NCBI GenBank assembly: GCA_003290165.1
Contig: QNQO01000643.1
Span: 496,001-560,000 of the forward strand
Origin: Berberis thunbergii
Lineage: Eukaryota; Streptophyta; Magnoliopsida; Ranunculales; Berberidaceae
DNA length: 64,000 nucleotides
Direction: 5' to 3'
Within the stretch, counting starts at the first letter, position 1. Each line of letters opens with the position of its first letter. Shown here piece by piece: positions 11,736-22,795 of this stretch. Under the pieces are notes generated by a model. That model was not told where the DNA came from. It made no database searches and saw only the letters and a program-made list of their open reading frames with translations. The translations under genes were made by a program, and so were the position numbers.

Positions 11736-13320
11736 ATGCGCAATAGGAAATCCAGCGAAAAGTTATCAGAGTGTGATTCAGAGCTTTAGAAAACATTTAG
11801 AAGACGAAAGAGAGAAACAAAAAAGTTACAAACGTCTAGCTCTGAATCTGAATCAGAAGAGCTTGACATGGCAGATAATAAATCTATTAAAGAACTTTCG
11901 GCATCCACCTTGGATAATGCTGCATCCTTGTGCATTCAGTATCCAACAACAGCGCAAAGCAAGACAAAGTCATTTGATCTGAAATCCAGCCTACTTCACC
12001 ATATTCCAAAATATCATGGTCTTTCTATGGAGGATTCAAATAAACATTTAAAGGAATTTGAAGTTGTATGCTTCAGTATGACGCCAGTAACTTTGGATGA
12101 GAACATCCTGAAGCTGAGAGCATTTCCCTTTTCTCTAGTTGATAGGGCTAAGGATTGGGTCTATGAACTACCTTCTAGAACAGTGTACTCTTGGGATAGC
12201 ATGAAAATGGTGTTTCTAGAGAAATTCTTCCCAACTTCAAAAATCATCTTGTTGAGAAAGAAAATCAATGGTATTTAGCAAGATCCATGGGAATCATATC
12301 CAGCTTACTATGAGCTCTTCAAAACTCTCATAACATCATGTCCGCAACATCAGATGAAGGAGGAGCTCCTAATTCAATACTTTTATGAGGGATTGTTTCC
12401 TCTTGAGCGACAAATGTTAGATGCAGCGGCAGGAGGAGCTTTGGTTGATAAAACTCCAGCAGCAGTGAAGACTTTGATTACAAACCAAGCCTTAAACGCC
12501 CAATAGTATGAAGGAATTGGAAAGCCTTCATGCCAAGTCCATAAGGTAAGTACTAATTCTACATTGGAAGCTCAAATGTCTAATCTGGGGAAGCCGAATG
12601 TGCTAAGAGTTGCAAAGGTTTGGGGCATGTGCACTAAGCCAGGACATCCATCTGATCAATGTCCTCAACTGATTGAGAATGGTGGTTGGTAGAATGTCAA
12701 TGCAGTAGGATTTCAAGGGCAAATCACTATAGGTATAACCTTTATTCGAACACTTACAATGAAGGTTGGAAAAATCATCCAAGCTTTGGATGGAGAAATT
12801 AAAAACAACTTGAACAACAAACTTCGAGTCGACCACCCCTTGGTTTCTTTCAACGGCCGCCGAACCACCTCAGCACAATTCAGGTACGTCCCTTAATTAT
12901 GATGAGATCTTGAAATCGTTAACTATTTCTCAGCAAAACCAATCAAAAGATATAACATATTTGAAGCTACAAATGGAACAAATAACTGAGTTTATGGGTC
13001 AAATTTATGAGCAAGGAAAACTCCCTAGTTCTACCATTCCAAATCTAAAATGTAGGTTTGAAACCGCAAAAGCCATTACATTGAAGAGTGGTAGGAAAAT
13101 TGAATGTGAGCCAATAGTCCCCAAACATAGTCGAAATATGAAAGTTGAGATACAGGAGGATGATCCAGCCACCATTGAGACACCAAATACCCAAGTTAAG
13201 AAGGTGAGTGTTCCAAGTTCATTTTCTGCTAATCTTTATCCACCTTGTGTGTCTTTTCTAGGCAGGTTTGCCAAGTCTAGGAAAGATGAACGAGATAAGA
13301 AAATCTTGGAAACCTTTTGA
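11736..13320 (+). pseudogene. Decayed gag of Athila-1
   Basis: Athila capsid gene. It starts at ATG 11736 with MRNRKSSEKLS; one in-frame TAG interrupts it before the long open part (11868-12278). That part has the typical order: HHIPKYHGL, HLKEFEVVC, LRAFPFSL, AKDWVYELPS, FLEKFFPTSK. After 12278 the frame is broken by stops, but later pieces are recognisable: AAVKTLITNQA (about 12460), a partial zinc knuckle CTKPGHPSDQC (about 12630-12660, first Cys of the set missing), and a 136-residue open piece (12910-13320) with a heptad-like N-terminus. It cannot make full-length Gag. Confidence 0.8.
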
Positions 13321-14020
13321 AAAGTTCAGGTTAACATTCTGCTTCTTGAAGCTATTAAGCAAGTGCCTAAGTATGCAAAATTTTTTAAGGAGCTTTGCAC
13401 CAAAAAGATAAGACTTCAAGATGGGGATGTAGTAAAGGTGAATGAAAAATGTTTCTGCAATTTTTTCAAAGGAAATTGCCATCAAAATATAAGGATCCAA
13501 GTAGTTTAACTATCCCTTGTATTATCGGTAATACTAAATTTGAAAATGCAATGTTAGACTTAGGTGCTTCAATTAATGTTATGCCGTATTCTATTTATCG
13601 CTCTTTATTCAATTGGTTGACTGTTCTAATGCATATCCTCGAGGTTTGTTGGAAGAGATGTTGGTGTAGGTTAACCATTTGATATTCCCAGCAAATTTCT
13701 ATGTGCTTGAGATGGAAGATTCGACATTTTCAACACATTTGCCTTTTTTTAGGGCACCCCTTTATGAAAACTGCAAGGACAAATATTGATGTACATGCAG
13801 GGAAACTGACCATGGAATTTGATGGTGATGTGATTGGCTTTAATATCTTTGAACGCACGAAGGATCATACTAAAAATCATTCTTGTTATTCTATTAATGT
13901 GGTTGACAATTTGGCCCAGAAATTGTCAGACATCATAAATGAGGATGAACTTGAGACCACCATCACTAATGTCGTTGGATATGAGAGCAATAAAGTTCCC
14001 CATGACACAATGAAGTAGAA
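13321..14020 (+). pseudogene. Decayed protease region of Athila-1
   Basis: Frame 13449-13682 shows IPCIIGNTKFENAMLDLGAS, the Athila version of the aspartic protease active site (DLGAS for DTGAS). A shifted frame 13701-14018 continues with LGHPFMKTARTNIDVHAGKL, the usual C-terminal part. Near 14020 the sequence jumps straight to the integrase C-terminus, so RT, RNase H and most of integrase are lost. Confidence 0.75.
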
Positions 14021-14116
14021 GAAATTGTAGTTGAATGAGCTTTAAAAGATTCAGGATGAGGCCTATGAAAGTAAAAAAAATTACAAGGAGAACACCGTAG
14101 TTTTTCATGATTAGAT
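14021..14116 (+). pseudogene. Athila-1 integrase C-terminus, first piece
   Basis: LNEL*KIQDEAYESKKNYKE is the alpha-helical linker found after the integrase core in Athila. The reading is split by hAT element 1 and resumes at 15236. The last eight bases, GATTAGAT (14109-14116), are the hAT duplication. Confidence 0.65.
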
Positions 14117-15227
14117 TAGGGATGGCAATGGGGCGGATTTGGCAAATCCATCCCCCCTGCCACTGGAGATCACATATCCAAATCCGCCCCAAATATCCGT
14201 TTACCATATTTTGTAAAACCATCCCTGAACCGAACGGATTGGTGGATATCCACCCCGCCCCAAATACCCAAAAAGAAAAAAAACAGATTCTTAAATATCA
14301 TTCTAAAAAAAAATAGATTGAGCCCACAACAAATCACAAACAGATCGATCGAACATTTCATTCTCAAATATCAACCATTTCATTCTCAACAACAACAACC
14401 ATTTCATTCTAAAAAAACAAACAAATCGATCGAACAACAACAATTTCATTCTCAAAAAATCATTTCAAATATCAGAAACATATATCAGCCAACAACAAAT
14501 CACACCACCAGATCGAACAACCAAAACTAGATCAAGCCACCACCATTCACTAAACCGAACCACTAGATCAAGCCATCGCAGATCAAACCACCAGATCGAG
14601 CCATTAGATATGACCTCCAACGATCTGGCTGATGAGAAACCACCAGATTTGACTCCCCTCCTTCGACCAAACACTCCCTTTCGAATTTCGACCATGGCTA
14701 TCCACCTTGAAAATGAGAGAAAGGGAGGTGTTTGGTTGTTTATTCGAAATAGAGGAAGAATGATGGGGAGAGAAAGAAGATGTTGCGATGGGGAAAGGGA
14801 GAGAAAGAAGATGCTACGATGGGGAGAGGATGCTGTGATGGGGAGAGGGAAAGGATGCTGCGATGGGAAGAAGGAGAAGATGCTGCGATGGGGAGAGGGA
14901 GAGGAAGAAGATGTTGCGATGGGGAGAGGGAGAGGATGCTGCGATGGGAAGAAGAAGAGGATACTGCGATGCCGAGAGGGATAATTAGTAGGGATAAGTT
15001 TTTTTTCTTTTAAAGGTTTGAGGGTATTTCAGTATTTTACATCCTTAAACGGATTTACTAATATCCGTGGGGCGGATATGGCCAAATCTGTATCCGCCCC
15101 AAATAATAAACGGATACAGTTTGGATATCCATATCCGCCTCAACCTCCATACACCCTTAACCAAATCCGCCCCAAACGGGGCGAGTGGGGCGGATATCCG
15201 TGAAAATCCGCTCCACTGCCATCCCTA
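14117..15227. mobile_element. Non-autonomous hAT element 1 (1111 bp)
   Basis: Terminal inverted repeats TAGGGATGGCAATGGGGCGG and, at the right, its near complement ending CCACTGCCATCCCTA. Flanked by 8-bp duplications GATTAGAT (14109-14116) and GATCAGAT (15228-15235), one mismatch, the length typical of hAT. Subterminal GGCGGATATCCG-type words recur at both ends. There is no transposase. The centre carries a degenerate G/A-rich minisatellite. Confidence 0.85.
14755..14980 (+). repeat. Degenerate minisatellite inside hAT element 1
   Basis: Repeats of the word GATGCTGCGATGGGGAGAGG and variants, spaced irregularly at about 30-60 bp. It explains two low-complexity open frames on the + strand here. 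Confidence 0.75.
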
Positions 15228-15235
15228 GATCAGAT

Positions 15236-15385
15236 GATCCGAGGAAATACTTTTGTTGTTGGAATGAAAGTCTTGCTTTTTCAATCACGTCTTAGAACTG
15301 GTAAGTTTCATTCTGAATGGATTGGTCCTTTTATTGTTACTAATGTTTTTCCCTATGGTGCTATACAGATTAAGAGTGTCACAAC
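15236..15385 (+). pseudogene. Athila-1 integrase C-terminus, second piece
   Basis: GMKVLLFQSRLR...TGKFHSEWIGPFIV is the C-terminal DNA-binding region that ends Athila polyproteins. It is interrupted by hAT element 2 at 15386; the last eight bases, GTCACAAC (15378-15385), are its target duplication. Confidence 0.75.
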
Positions 15386-16142
15386 CAGTGTTCTAAAAAT
15401 CGCTAGGCGCTGGGCGGGCGGCGAGCAGGTGCCTAGGCCGGGTGCCTAGGCGGTGCCTGGGCGGTCTTAGGTTTTGTATTATAACTTTAATAATTTACAA
15501 AAGTTAAGCATAATACCTTATCAATTACATCCAATTTAATGTCAATATATATATGCAAAATTTAAAAACATGAAAAATTAACAATCGTGAACAAAATTTA
15601 TTAAAACTCAAATGACTGAAGTTGGTCATGATGGGTACTTTATATAAATTTGAATTTGTGTACTCTTTTATTTTTCTTCAAATTGCATGAATAACCTCAG
15701 TTATGTTTGATAAAATCTACATTAGTAAAATTGGTACCGGCAGATCCTTTGAGAATTCCATTAAGTAATCATCCTTCGCTACATTTAGACATATCATCAT
15801 TATCATCATCAAAGCCCATTCCCGAGATTTTCTAAAAAAATTATTAAATAGTTTATTTCTAAAAAATAGGAAAGAAAAATAAAATAAGAACACAATCAAC
15901 CTTATTAAAAATAAAAAAATAAAAAAATAAAAAATAATAAAAAAATAAAAAATCTCCTAGACCCTAGACTCCGCCTAGACCGCCTAGCCGCCTAGACCCG
16001 CCCAGACCCGCCTAGACCGCCCAGACTGCCCAGAACCGCCCAGATTGCCCAGAACCGCCCAGACAGCCGCCCAGGCATTAATCTGGGCGGTTTTCCACCT
16101 TCTAGCGCCTAGGCGCCGCCTAGACCAATTTTTAGAACACTG
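15386..16142. mobile_element. Non-autonomous hAT element 2 (757 bp)
   Basis: Starts CAGTGTTCTAAAAATCG and ends TTTTTAGAACACTG, flanked by a perfect 8-bp duplication GTCACAAC (15378-15385 and 16143-16150). Both ends are rich in GCCTAGGCGG/CCGCCTAG words; the right end has a run of CCGCCCAGA-like 9- to 12-bp repeats (15970-16075). No coding capacity. Removing it restores the Athila integrase frame. Confidence 0.92.
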
Positions 16143-16150
16143 GTCACAAC

Positions 16151-16263
16151 CGGTAAGGAGTTTAAGGTGAAACATCATCGACTTAAGCCCTATTATGAGT
16201 CAATTGTGGAACATGATGTGGAAGACGTATCACTCCATGTTCCTACTTATTTTGAGGATTAAT
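16151..16263 (+). pseudogene. Athila-1 integrase C-terminus, last piece and stop
   Basis: KEFKVKHHRLKPYYES, the usual end of the Athila integrase C-terminal domain, then HVPTYFED and a TAA stop. Downstream comes the GCTTCTTGGGAGGCAACCCA motif (16300-16320) that follows pol in Athila elements. Confidence 0.75.
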
Positions 16264-17386
16264 TGGAGATACCGTCAGGCTGCACGATGTTAAACACAAG
16301 CGCTTCTTGGGAGGCAACCCAATCAGATTTCCTTTCTCTATCCCTTTATTTTCTTTTTGTTATTTTTGTTTGTTAGTAGTTTGTTTTTCATCTTATAAAC
16401 TTTTCATTGCATGTGCTATAATCTATTAACATTGAGACAATGTTAGGTTTAAGTGTGGGGAGAACAATGTTGTTTTTTATTTTAAAAGAAAACAAAATTA
16501 AAAAGTGTCAGTCCATTAAAAAATTAAAAAAGAGAGTTGGTTTTTGTTTTCTTTGTTGGTATTAGTGTTATAAAAAAATATTTTTATAGTTGTTTTGAGT
16601 TTTAGGATACTTTCCAACACAATGATGAGATTTGGTTTTTAATTGGATGACTTTAACATAATTTATAAGCATGAGTTAAGATCTAATATTATTATTTGGT
16701 TAATGCTTATTCATGGTTATCATATGCAAATTCACATGTAATCAACTTTGTAATTGGTATTCATAGCATGCTTAATTGAATTTAACCCATATATGAGTTT
16801 TGAGCTTATTGTTCCTTTGATTTTGAGAGTTTTTAGTAGGTCATCTTTCATTCTTTTTGTCAATAATAATTCGTTGCATGATCTCAATTTTGTTTGCTTT
16901 GGTTGCTACTTGGATTGCTTTCATAATTAAGGACTAAACACTAGAACTTGTATTATTTTCATTCAAAGCATTATGTTGATTTGCATGACATGATAAAGGC
17001 ACCTAGTTTCCACCATTGCAAAATAAGCATGAACCATGATATATTTCCTTTCGGTTAACCCTCGTTGAGCCTGTTATTAAGTCTTTTTGTTTCATTACCC
17101 TCATTTTCCATTCCTAACCTAATCAGAGGAATGAAACATAATTTGATTTACAGAGACTTTATTGTGGTTCAAGGTATGTTGAAAAACAAGTGTGAGGGAA
17201 GACCCTTATGATAAATAGTTCAAGAAGAAAGAGTTGCAAAACTAAACCAAAAAAAGGAAAAGAAAAAAAAATTGGTACAAAATTACATAAAGGACACAAG
17301 TCCTTGTCTATATTCATTCAGTATTTTAGTACCATACATATTGTCCAGTTCTTTTAATTCAGTAGATACAAAATAATGATTGAAAC
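16264..17386 (+). other. Athila-1 3' non-coding region, left of the CACTA insertion
   Basis: AT-rich, without coding signals. It contains ATTGAGACAATGTTAGGTTT (16430), the counterpart of ATTGAGGACAATGTTTGGAT in Athila-2 (33025), a landmark of Athila 3' non-coding DNA. It continues at 27558. Confidence 0.65.
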
Positions 17387-17419
17387 TCTCACTACACCAA
17401 AAGGCATGTTTAGCTACAG

Positions 17420-17640
17420 GGAGATGGCCACGGTTCTAAACCGTGGGTTTATTTGCCACGGCAAAAAACCGTGGCTATAACGGCCAACGATTTAAAATCG
17501 TGGCTATAACGGCCAACGATTTAAAACCGTGGCTAAAAAAATAAAAATCGTGGCTATACACTACACCAAAAGGGTTGCCACGGCAAAAAATCGTGGCTAA
17601 CTGCCAACGGTTTAAAACTGTGGCTATAAGCTTTTCTTGT
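17420..17640. repeat. Left subterminal palindromic repeats of the CACTA element
   Basis: Units such as CCACGGTTCTAAACCGTGG and CAACGATTTAAAATCGTGG are each a small hairpin separated by GCTATAACGG-type spacers. A second copy of the terminus, CACTACACCAAAAGG, lies inside at 17559, so the end was partly duplicated. Confidence 0.85.
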
Positions 17641-17749
17641 GCAGTTTCGCGCTTTGGGGAAAAAAATTAAACAAATGAAGCTGGCAAGGTGTTTCGGAGA
17701 AAATCGCGTGGGGAGGTTTTAAAGGGCGAAAGTTTTGGGGTACAGTTTT

Positions 17750-19029
17750 GAAGTTTGAACTCTGTTTTTACTGCACGAAGAAGAAGGAGATAGAGATAGA
17801 GAGATTGTCGTGAGTGAGTTTGCAACGAAAGAGTAAGGAGAAAGTTTTGTTCAAGTGTTCATCAGGTAACAAATAAAGAATATTTGTTTATTGTTCTGGT
17901 TGTTTGATTCTTTTAGTTTGATTGGTAGATGAAGTGTCCGGGGTTTTGAAGCAAGGGGGTGTTTGGATTTGTGGTTAGAAATGTTGGGTGTTATTTAATT
18001 TTTGATTTTTATGTGTTTCAAGTTTGAAGGGATGTTAGTCAGATTTAGGGTTTAAGTGATTAGGAAGGTTTGGGTTTTGATGAGTTTATTGATTTTGAAT
18101 AAATGGGGTTTCAGATTTGTGGTTATTGATGAGTTAGAGATGTTGGGGTTTTGTTCAATATGCGAAAAGTTGAGATTTAGAAGGTCAGATTTGGGGATTT
18201 CGGTGGTTAGGAAGCTTTGGGTTTTGATGGGTTTAGCGGTTTTGAATTAATGGGGTTTCAGACTCGTGGTTATTGACGAGTTAGAAATGGTGGGGTTTTG
18301 TTCATTCTACAGAAAGTTGGGATTTTGGAAGGAAGACTATCAGATTTGGGGATTTTGGTGGTTGAAATTCATTTGGGGTTCAGTACATATGGTTGTTGAT
18401 TTGTTTCAGTGTTTAGAAATGGACTATTTGGTTGCTTGTTGTTTGTGTTTAGCACAATGAGGTGATATGTTTATTTCATAGTTGGTTTTAGGAGTTTTCA
18501 ATGTAGAGATTTGGTGTCTTTGAAGGTTGAGGTTTTTAGGATTTTGTTTCAGTTGGGTTTAACAATTGTTTGCTTCTTTACTTGTGTAAATTAGGGTTTT
18601 GAATAGTTTGATTTGCGGCTTATCTTAGTTGAGAAATTTAGGGTTTGCATGGTTGAGGGATTTGATTTGGTTTTGGCTATTGTTCAACTTCATGATAAAA
18701 AAAATTGATTGAATGTTTATGTGAAAGTGGGGCTTTTTGTATGTTGTTATTAACTTCCAAGTACTTTATCCAATTGTACAGATCTAAGCTTGGAGTTTAA
18801 AGAAGAAAGAATGGCTTTGTCAATAACTTGCCCTAATAAGATGATGGATTCTGATATTGATGAAGGAAAAAAAGTATATGGCGTAGTTAGGCGCATGGGA
18901 TCAATAGGGAGGAAGCGAGTGGAACCATTGTGTTTCTACTCCCCTTCTAAAACTCCATTGAAGAAGCCATGTCGTGCGAGGAGGAGCTCGGACATGTCAA
19001 TGTTGGAGAGGCTACCAGAAGACTTATTG
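17750..19029 (+). pseudogene. F-box gene fragment (SKIP27/FBS-like): leader, intron and first coding exon
   Basis: F-box proteins bring substrates to SCF ubiquitin ligases. Here only the 5' part is present. A possible leader exon ends near 17863 (TTCATCAG, then GTAACA), an intron runs to TTGTACAG (18780), and the coding exon starts at ATG 18811 with MALSITCP. It has GRKRVEPL, SPSKTPLKK and MLERLPEDLL, the pattern of the small SKIP27/FBS F-box family, and stops at the donor GTAGGT (19030) after the first turn of the F-box. The rest of the F-box is missing. The leader region may have brought its own promoter. The intron has a ~147-bp tandem duplication. Family call is moderate; fragment status is clear. 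Confidence 0.65.
18035..18350 (+). repeat. Tandem duplication (~147 bp) in the F-box fragment intron
   Basis: TTTGGGTTTTGATG occurs at 18069 and 18216, and CAGATTT(A/G)GGG at about 18040, 18186 and 18341. Two full and one partial unit. Confidence 0.75.
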
Positions 19030-19160
19030 GTAGGTATTATGATGATTTTTCTTTTCCAAACTAAAAACTATGTTGTCTACTTTGATTGATTGTGAGTTAT
19101 TATAGAGCTCTGGCTAATATTTGTTTGTTATATTTTAGATTAGAGTTTCTGCTATTTGTA

Positions 19161-20562
19161 ACCAAGTGGTGTCAGACAATTGAACAAATGGAAGATCAAG
19201 TTTCTGCTGTTCTCGAGGAAGAAAGGTTATTATTGTCTCATAACTGCATTTTCTCTACTTGTGCGTTTTTTTGGTGTTATTTGAAACTAAAAGTTCCATC
19301 TGTTTGCAGGGAAGAGAGAGCTCTAAGAAAAGCTGAAATGGAGGCAACAAAGGTTCGTTTTATTAGTGGGCTAATGTAAAAACTTTGATACACAAATAAT
19401 TTTCGAAGTTCTGTCTCTTGCAAATCTTTTGGCCCATTCCTTTGTGTCCAACTTTGCAAGTTGGTTTATATTGTGGAGACAAAATTATCTTTTGGTTCTT
19501 TTTATTCTCACTAGTGTACACGACTACAGCTGCTCCTGTATTTAAGATATCAAGGGGAGTCAAATAATAATCTGAGAATCACCCATACTGAATAGTGTGT
19601 TAGTCTATGAACTCTAATATGTTTTACTAAGTGTTCATGTTCTTGTATCATGAAGATGTGCATTTTCTTTTTACAGACCTCTGTTGGAAACAATAGAATG
19701 GGGAAGGAAGTGATCAGTACCCAGCAAGCGGAAGATCTCAAAATGAAAAAAAAAAAAGCGTGAGCGAGAGGTTTCATAATTTTCCTTCTAGTTTGTTTCA
19801 TTTCTGGATGCTTGTTACGACATAAATGTTGATTATATGGAGGCACTACTTTGATGTAGAAAAACTTGCCACGAAAGAAGTGTCGTAGGCTGGAAGCTGC
19901 TCAAGAGATGGAGGACGAAGGCGATGACATAGAACAGGTCTGTTTTATCATCGCTTTTGCAGATGCATTAACTGAATCATATTCCTTGTTGGTGGGGAGT
20001 TTGTCTAGAGTCATTAAGTACGTGGACACTGAAAAATTGCAGGGTGGACACCGTGGTAAGAAAGAGAAAAAAGGAAAGTTACTTGTAGATGTGGCTTATA
20101 GAAAGACTAAAGTAGTGAAGGCTATGAAGAAGGCACAAGATGCTGGCAAGCTTTTGAAGAAGCCGAGTAAAACATCTAAACATCCAAATAGAACTCAATC
20201 AAGGCCAGAAGAGATGCGGGACCTCTTCCAGAGTGAAATGAGTGAGCGGAAACAAAGAAAAAGTGTTGTTGTACCAGGCAAGAAAAAGTCATTCAAAAGC
20301 AAGTCAAGGTATGGATCAAATTGAGCTCATACTTTTTATGAATTCTCCTAGACTTGGGAGGCAACCACATTGCACATGAGGATTTTTTTTTAGAAGAAGG
20401 AATTCCTTCACAAAATCCTATTACTAACTAATAAACAACGTCAGATATTACAAGAGTTGAACCCTTGCGTGTTACCTTTGTATTGCATTTGATCTATGTG
20501 CTTTGTGAGATAAAAGTTCATTTCTCATGTAAGGTTTTACTTGCAGGTACAAGCGAAAGTAG
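19161..20562 (+). pseudogene. DEAD-box RNA helicase 28-like, C-terminal exons captured in the CACTA element
   Basis: RH28-type helicases act in the nucleus or nucleolus, probably in ribosome making. Only the C-terminal tail after the helicase core is here. Exons read from splice sites: 19161-19225 (TIEQMEDQVSAVLEEE), 19310-19352 (EERALRKAEMEATK), about 19677-19773 (EVISTQQAEDLKM), about 19859-19937 (KNLPRKKCRRLEAAQEM), 20043-20308 (GKLLVDVAYRKTK, then EEMRDLFQSEMSERKQ) and 20547-20562 (the gene's own end, TAG). GT donors and AG acceptors are still visible. An exon equivalent after MEATK is missing and a run of A at 19745 may shift the frame. The DEAD motif and helicase domains are absent, so there is no helicase activity. 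Confidence 0.82.
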
Positions 20563-21055
20563 CGGTGACATTTATTTTGCATCTTAACGTTCTTGTACCC
20601 ATAGCTTCAAAGTGACCAAAATCAACCCTCATCTCTCATCAGGTTTCATGTCCTCGGTGCCAAGCTCTTCATCCATTGCTAATTTATTCTGCAATCACCA
20701 ACTTTTGTGATGTAGACCCATATCTACAGCCAGGTATTTAAGATCTAGAATGAATAAACATCTAGAATGAATAAAGTTAAGTCATCTACTTCTTACAGAA
20801 ATATAGTATAGTCTTTCTTACAATCAAAACCTGGTGGAGTAAAAGAAATTTGATGTTTGATTTGTTATGAGAGATGCCTCCATTATGTCTCTCTGCATGC
20901 ACCTTAAGTATATCCAAAAAACCTTTCCTTTAGCTCAGCTGAAAAATTCCGATCGAAACTATTTGTGTATTTTCCTACATATATACATTACTAGTTTGTC
21001 TATCATGTCTTGAAACGTATATACATTACTAGTTTGTATGATGTCACTGTTTCAG

Positions 21056-22795
21056 GGAGACCATGTGGCACTATTGTCTGCATTTTCAGAGATGGGACTC
21101 AAGTTGCGCCTAGATGTGCCAGAGCAGGCTATGATGGACAAATGTATTCTTTCGTGCTTCAACACCGGCTCATGAAGCCCTTGTAAGGGATGCATAGTTT
21201 TCTTTTCAAAAATTATTCATCATCATAATCATTATCATTTAGTCATATTTAATTTGTGTTGATTCTTTTGTTCTGTGAAGGAAAACATGAAATCATTGAT
21301 AGAACAAAGAGCAAAGAGTATGGAAACGTTCCAAGAAAAGATGAAACTAGACAAAAAAAGGTTTCACGGTTCAATCCTGTAAGGTCACTTATACTCGTAT
21401 TGTATCTAAATCATTCCTTGGCCTGACATGATATAGGTATGCTAAAAATGGAGTGTCATCTCATCCAATTGATCAACATTTGAATTTTCTAGGTTGATTC
21501 TTTTCTAGGTGACGCTGTTATATTTGTCCGGGTTCTGCATCTTCTTAGAGGTATGCAATCAACACATGGAAGAGTCACACCTTTTTTATGAACCACTCTG
21601 CTTATTTTGATTGGTTATCAACTTATGCCTTTCAGGGATATCATCAACACTAAATGTGCGGATAGTATACTTGGATATTATGAGGCCATTTGCTAAGTTT
21701 GTTCTACTAGGGTTGGTTTTCTTTAATATTGCATTTTATTGATTTAGGTCATATATATGCATTATTATATCTTCCACATTTTTCAGAAATATTCAGAAGG
21801 GGTCAACTAGAAATCCACAATGGATCTACGAAACACCTGTTCGCTCTGATGTCGAGGCAAAGCTGAGACAACTTCTCATTAAGCTAGGGAAGGATGACAA
21901 AATACTTGGAATCCAGGTTCAGATTTTGTTGTGAAGCTATTTTTCACAACTGCATAATTAGACAAACAATTTTGGAGAATTCTTTTGCGTGAAGGAAATA
22001 ATCCCAAATTTTATGAGAAAAAAAACCAGTAACTTTTATGCAGGGAATTGAAATTAATTTATGGCATTTCAATATAGCCTAGGAACTATGTAGTTCTTTA
22101 CATGTAGCCTAATAGTTTACTAGTACATCCGATTTTTTTAAAAAACCATTGATAGCACGACTTTCATTTTTATAATATTTATAGGTATTTCCTTGTATGC
22201 TTAAGGTAGATGAAGTGAAGATGACATTCTCTTTTGATAATGAATGACTATTTGTATAACTCGCTTGCATGTATGCCAATAATTTATTTATATGTTTTTT
22301 ATTGCTCTTTTTTTTCCAGAACCTGAATACTCATTTCATCTAAAATGTTGATCTTGGTTAAATGCTCACTAAAATTTCCACAACAATTATGATTATGTAG
22401 TCTAAACCAATTTTTATTAATTAGAAAACAGAAATGCTTAAAACAAAATGAAAAGTTGCATATGAACCGTAGCTCCATTAAAATGTTTAAGGACCAAGCA
22501 GTTTTCTCTGTGAGAGTATGCACAACAAGAAACTAATATTTTTCGGTTTTGGAAATATCTGAAGATTTACTACTTTGATCTCTGTATTGCTCATTGTTCA
22601 GTCTGGCTAAGTCTTTCTTTTCTTTTCTATTTTTAGGTATGTGCGTATAAAGATGGAGAGGTTATTATAGATACTGCTGCTGGCATGCTTGGAAAATATG
22701 ATCCTCGTCCTGTTCAGCCAGATAGCTTATTTTCTGTTTTCTCAGTAACAAAGGGAATAACTGCAAGAATGTTACACTGGCTAGTTGACAATGAG
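21056..22795 (+). pseudogene. ABC1-kinase/beta-lactamase fusion gene (At5g24810-like), middle exons captured in the CACTA element
   Basis: The full plant gene joins an ABC1 (atypical kinase) domain to a serine beta-lactamase-like domain. Pieces: 21056-21187 (GDHVALLSAFSEMGLKLRL, with a frameshift near 21140), 21280-21361 (EQRAKSMETFQEKMKL), 21493-21551 (GDAVIFVRVLHLLRG), 21636-21712 (GISSTLNVRIVYLDIMRPFA), 21787-21916 (SDVEAKLRQLLIKLGKDDK) and 22637-22795 (CAYKDGEVIIDTAAG, then FSVTKGITARMLHWLVDN). SVTK is the S-x-x-K active-site motif at the start of the beta-lactamase domain. The ABC1 core upstream and the rest of the lactamase domain are absent. The intron at 21917-22636 is long and AT-rich. 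Confidence 0.82.

Noticed and set aside
14610..15013. Two long overlapping frames on the + strand
   Set aside because: Translations of the G/A-rich minisatellite in hAT element 1; repetitive and without domain features.
17559..17575. Inner CACTACACC as the true left end of the CACTA element
   Set aside because: The three bases before it (ATA) do not match TCT after the right end; the outer end at 17390 does match.
22299..22523. Minus-strand ORF within the CACTA element
   Set aside because: Lies in the long AT-rich intron of the ABC1K fragment; chance frame.
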